Assembly (NCBI GenBank): GCA_030446805.1
Contig: JAUJMO010000003.1
Location: 350,982 to 414,981 of the forward strand
DNA: 64,000 bases
DNA from: Caulobacteraceae bacterium
GTDB lineage: Bacteria; Pseudomonadota; Alphaproteobacteria; Caulobacterales; Caulobacteraceae
Reading direction: 5' to 3'
Below the pieces are notes generated by a model. That model did no database searches. It worked only from the letters and a program-made list of their open reading frames with translations, and was not told where the DNA came from. Positions 61,661 to 64,000 of this stretch are shown here, piece after piece. Within the stretch, counting starts at the first letter, position 1; each line of letters opens with the position of its first letter. The position numbers and the translations under genes were made by a program.

Positions 61661-62619
61661 TGGCCGCTTCCCGTCCAAACGAGAAACCCCGAAAGACGAG
61701 GCTGCGCCTGCCGAAGGCTGGTCTGAGCCAAAAGTCCGAAATTCAGATTTTTCAACCTCACAAGGGGCCGACGTCACATACCTTCCGTTTCGGAACCATC
61801 TCGCCCGAACCCTTCGACCCCGCAGCGCTTCAACGCTCAGCTGGTGAAGATCCTGTGGCCTTTCTCGACCAGTGCCGCACGCATTCTCGCGCCATCAAAA
61901 AGGGACACCGCCACTTGCAAATGGAGCTTTGCCATGGGTGCTACTGCAGTGCCTTTGCTATCAAGAAGCAACCAGAACGGTTCGAGGAACTGTTGGAACA
62001 CGAGTTCTGCAAACGTCGAAAGTACACGCCTAAGACCGGCGGCTTATTGCGGCTTGCATTCTTGATAGGGACCGGTGCCGACACGAGCGGCCCGACCGCA
62101 AAAAGGGCGTGGGCCATTGCAGCTCGTTTCCAGCCGTTCTTCGATCGGGACGTCGAGCCAGAGGCTGTTCTGGCTGCCATCACGGCCGCGGGTGGCCTGC
62201 ACCGTTTAGCGCTGCCTTTCGACGATACGCCGTCAGGAACTAAGCCGAAGAGCCCATCAAAGCGACGCGTCAAGCTGCCTCAACGTCCTATCGGCAAAGC
62301 TCAAGACCGGGAGGATCGGCCTGGCCGCGGCTCTGCCGACTTCGCTGACGTTGTACCCTTCCTACCCGGCGGTGATCCCAAGGTAGAGCTCCTCGGGATC
62401 GTCGTTACTGCACCGGAATTGCAGGAGGTGCTGAACTCGCCCCTCGGCACTCGCTTTCAACTGACCGTCGAGCATGTCCGATCTAGCTCGGACTGGAAGT
62501 GCATCAAAGCGATCTCGGTAAAACCGATAGGTAAAAAAGGGCAAGGAGTTAAGCTTTCGATTGATCCGGGATCGGTTGCACGAGCAGAACGCACGTATGC
62601 GAGGAAAGCTAATGGTTAA
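61660..62619 (+). CDS. Unrecognised element-encoded protein of 319 aa with a Cys-rich centre
   Basis: GTG start overlapping the alpA stop. A basic N-terminus (RPNEKPRKTRLRLPKAGLSQ) and a central QMELCHGCYCSAFAIKKQ with three Cys and a His (possible metal site) are the main marks. Later GGLLRLAFLIGTGADTSGPT and a basic, Pro/Ser-rich linker (PSKRRVKLPQRPIGK) lead to a C-terminal beta-rich part. It ends with VKLSIDPGSVARAERTYARK, which resembles the N-terminus of the next protein. Its last 8 bases overlap that gene. No family recognised. Confidence 0.75.
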   Translation: MAASRPNEKPRKTRLRLPKAGLSQKSEIQIFQPHKGPTSHTFRFGTISPEPFDPAALQRSAGEDPVAFLDQCRTHSRAIKKGHRHLQMELCHGCYCSAFAIKKQPERFEELLEHEFCKRRKYTPKTGGLLRLAFLIGTGADTSGPTAKRAWAIAARFQPFFDRDVEPEAVLAAITAAGGLHRLALPFDDTPSGTKPKSPSKRRVKLPQRPIGKAQDREDRPGRGSADFADVVPFLPGGDPKVELLGIVVTAPELQEVLNSPLGTRFQLTVEHVRSSSDWKCIKAISVKPIGKKGQGVKLSIDPGSVARAERTYARKANG

Positions 62620-63808
62620 GCTCACGATTGACCCAAAGGTGATCGCGCGTGTCTACGGCGTACGGCAGGTTACGCCACTGCCGGTGATCGATTCACCGGT
62701 TACCGGAAGTGCCAACACGCGTAGCTTACAGGCCCTTGATATACAAACCGACCCGACGTTCAGCCATGGAACCACACCCCCAGCCTCCGCCATTACGCAT
62801 GTACCCACGATAAAACCCCAGGCAGGCAAGCTAAGCCTACCCACCCCCCAGAGTTACACAGCCCGTACTGGTTGGGTGCCGATCAAGACGGCCGAGCGCT
62901 TTGTCGAACTGCATCGGAAACGCGATGAAGAGCGCGAGGCCTACCTCCACCACGGACGGCGAAACAGGCCATCGCTCGACAGAGCGACCCGCGCCAACTT
63001 GGCGGAGCGAAATGCCATCTCTCTTCCCGCCAACAACATGCACGCCCGCGTTCGGTATGCATTGATTACGGCCACCCACGTCCAGGGGGTCGTGGATGCG
63101 CTACCGACCGGGATGCCGGTGTTCTTCGTGACCCTGATCAACGGGGAGCACACGACCTCGCTAGAAGATGCGCCCGCGTTCAAGACCTCCAAGCTGACGG
63201 GCTGGGTGCATCAGGTCCTGCGCGGCACCCACTACGTCGGGATGGTCGAAGCCGCCTACTTCGGGAACTTGGGGCAGTCCGGCGTGAGCAAGCGAGGCTC
63301 GGTCTCCTGGCACGCCCACTGCATCGTCTGCGGCATCAGCGAAGCGGCTTTGAAGAGACTAGTGGCCGCCATTAATAAGAGGTTCTCAACCCGTGTTCCT
63401 GGCGTTCCTGCTGCCGATTGCCGCCTCCTTCAGCGCTCCGAGGTGTTCGGTCACGCACTCTACATGAGCAAGGGTCAGGTGGCGGAGTACCTGGTCTACA
63501 GCCGCAAGCGGGACGGCGACCCTGATCCCGAAACCGGAGAGATCATCGCGGTACCGACCGGCCGTTTCCGGGTTCGGAAGCGCGATCTACGGCCGCCCGA
63601 TGCCGTCCGCATGTGCCCGGTCTTCGTGGACCGGTACATTGACCGGCTCGCCTTCGCGGCCGGTGAGGGCAGGGCAGTGCTGCACGCCATCAGACAAGAA
63701 GCCCTGGCTCCCTTCCACCGGTGGGAGCGAAGCAGCCCTACAAGATTGCCGAAGAGCGGCGGCGGACGCAGTGCTGCAGGCCTCCTGTCGCTCGCGCGAG
63801 GCGCATAA
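62612..63808 (+). CDS. Putative rolling-circle Rep/HUH-endonuclease-like protein
   Basis: 398 aa from ATG 62612 (AGGAAAG just upstream; an ATG at 62597 is an alternative). Three spaced motifs resemble HUH Rep or relaxase proteins: FFVTLI (171-176), VGMVEAAYFG followed by WHAHCIV (233-239) with the His-x-His pair at 234 and 236, and VAEYLVYSRK (290-299) with Tyr293, Tyr296 and Lys299. These are the order and spacing expected of motifs I, II and III. The first 140 residues are unrecognised and Pro/Thr-rich. It could initiate element replication after excision, or act as a mobilisation relaxase. The family is not recognised by name, so the call rests on motifs only. Confidence 0.6.
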   Translation: MVKLTIDPKVIARVYGVRQVTPLPVIDSPVTGSANTRSLQALDIQTDPTFSHGTTPPASAITHVPTIKPQAGKLSLPTPQSYTARTGWVPIKTAERFVELHRKRDEEREAYLHHGRRNRPSLDRATRANLAERNAISLPANNMHARVRYALITATHVQGVVDALPTGMPVFFVTLINGEHTTSLEDAPAFKTSKLTGWVHQVLRGTHYVGMVEAAYFGNLGQSGVSKRGSVSWHAHCIVCGISEAALKRLVAAINKRFSTRVPGVPAADCRLLQRSEVFGHALYMSKGQVAEYLVYSRKRDGDPDPETGEIIAVPTGRFRVRKRDLRPPDAVRMCPVFVDRYIDRLAFAAGEGRAVLHAIRQEALAPFHRWERSSPTRLPKSGGGRSAAGLLSLARGA

Positions 63809-64000
63809 GACCTCGCAAAGTGAAGCTTCGATGGTCTTAGGGAGAACAAGACGCGAACGCACTCCGTCCACAGGTCCAGCCCCGGCCTGCGACCGACGCT
63901 GGCGTCCACGACGCGCCCCGGCCCGCCCCGACCCCGAGCTTCGCTTCCGCACGCCTCTGGGTCAGACACTTCGTCAACAGAACCTAGCCAATCGCGAACA
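63809..64000. other. Trailing sequence, no gene recognised
   Basis: 192 bases to the window end with no supported gene; the element's far boundary, or its next gene, should lie beyond. Confidence 0.5.

Overview
The window looks like a chromosomal segment of a GC-rich alphaproteobacterium, most likely Caulobacterales (Caulobacter/Phenylobacterium-like). The reasons are the very high GC, a TonB-dependent receptor of the Caulobacter/Xanthomonas type, HrcA/CIRCE control of groESL, and a gene mix dominated by sugar-acid and plant-polysaccharide catabolism. This placement is inference from gene content; no rRNA or tRNA gene is present to confirm it.

Layout. 0-5.5 kb: a 5'-truncated lipoprotein gene, a NeuD-type acyltransferase, a repeat-bracketed and frameshifted GIY-YIG gene, an SRAP protein, a DUF6624 protein, and groES-groEL on the minus strand with CIRCE and a terminator. 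5.6-11.7 kb: a phnCDE-type ABC importer, a second repeat-bracketed frameshifted gene (four-helix-bundle family), a PstS-like lipoprotein, a 3' relic of a CorC/HlyC gene and a membrane-anchored endonuclease/exonuclease/phosphatase protein. 12-23.5 kb: kynureninase divergent from a formamidase-like hydrolase, an exported zincin with TPRs, a glycosyltransferase, a HAD hydrolase, putA, a GH43-like protein and an orphan SWIB protein. 23.6-26.9 kb: a minus-strand DeLey-Doudoroff operon (IlvD/Edd dehydratase, dgoK, dgoA). 27-29 kb: HupE/UreJ, membrane anchor and DUF6488 trio. 29.6-35 kb: a LuxR-type regulator, a BTAD/TolB-like/TPR regulator overlapping a PAP2/haloperoxidase-fold gene, and an AbgT transporter. 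35-43 kb: aldo/keto reductase, SMP-30 lactonase, GH1-like glycosidase, aldose epimerase, pyruvate kinase, then a glycosyltransferase-like and a methyltransferase gene. 43.5-52.8 kb: a pectin-type locus (TonB receptor, two GH28 proteins, Tat-exported Gfo/Idh/MocA protein) with twin palindromic operators, then dctA. 53-56 kb: an S9 peptidase, a relic of a TonB receptor and a divergent Lrp regulator.

The sugar genes form a plausible route. GH28, GH1-like and GH43-like enzymes release sugars and uronic acids, and the TonB receptor imports oligomers. The epimerase, lactonase and dehydratase/kinase/aldolase convert aldoses to pyruvate and glyceraldehyde-3-phosphate, and pyruvate kinase completes lower glycolysis.

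The right end (56.6-64 kb) is accessory DNA. A decayed mercury-resistance remnant comprises a merT fragment fused to merP with one metal cysteine lost, a GDCCVxC protein, and an FAD reductase cut off at the same breakpoint as a convergent DsbA/FrnE-family gene. Beside it lies an integrated element with a 14-bp tRNA-Ser 3'-end-like attachment core, a P4-type integrase, two unrecognised proteins, an AlpA-type excisionase and a protein carrying a HUH/YxxK-like rolling-circle Rep signature. This element is the best candidate for an undescribed system. It is not seen to end inside the window.
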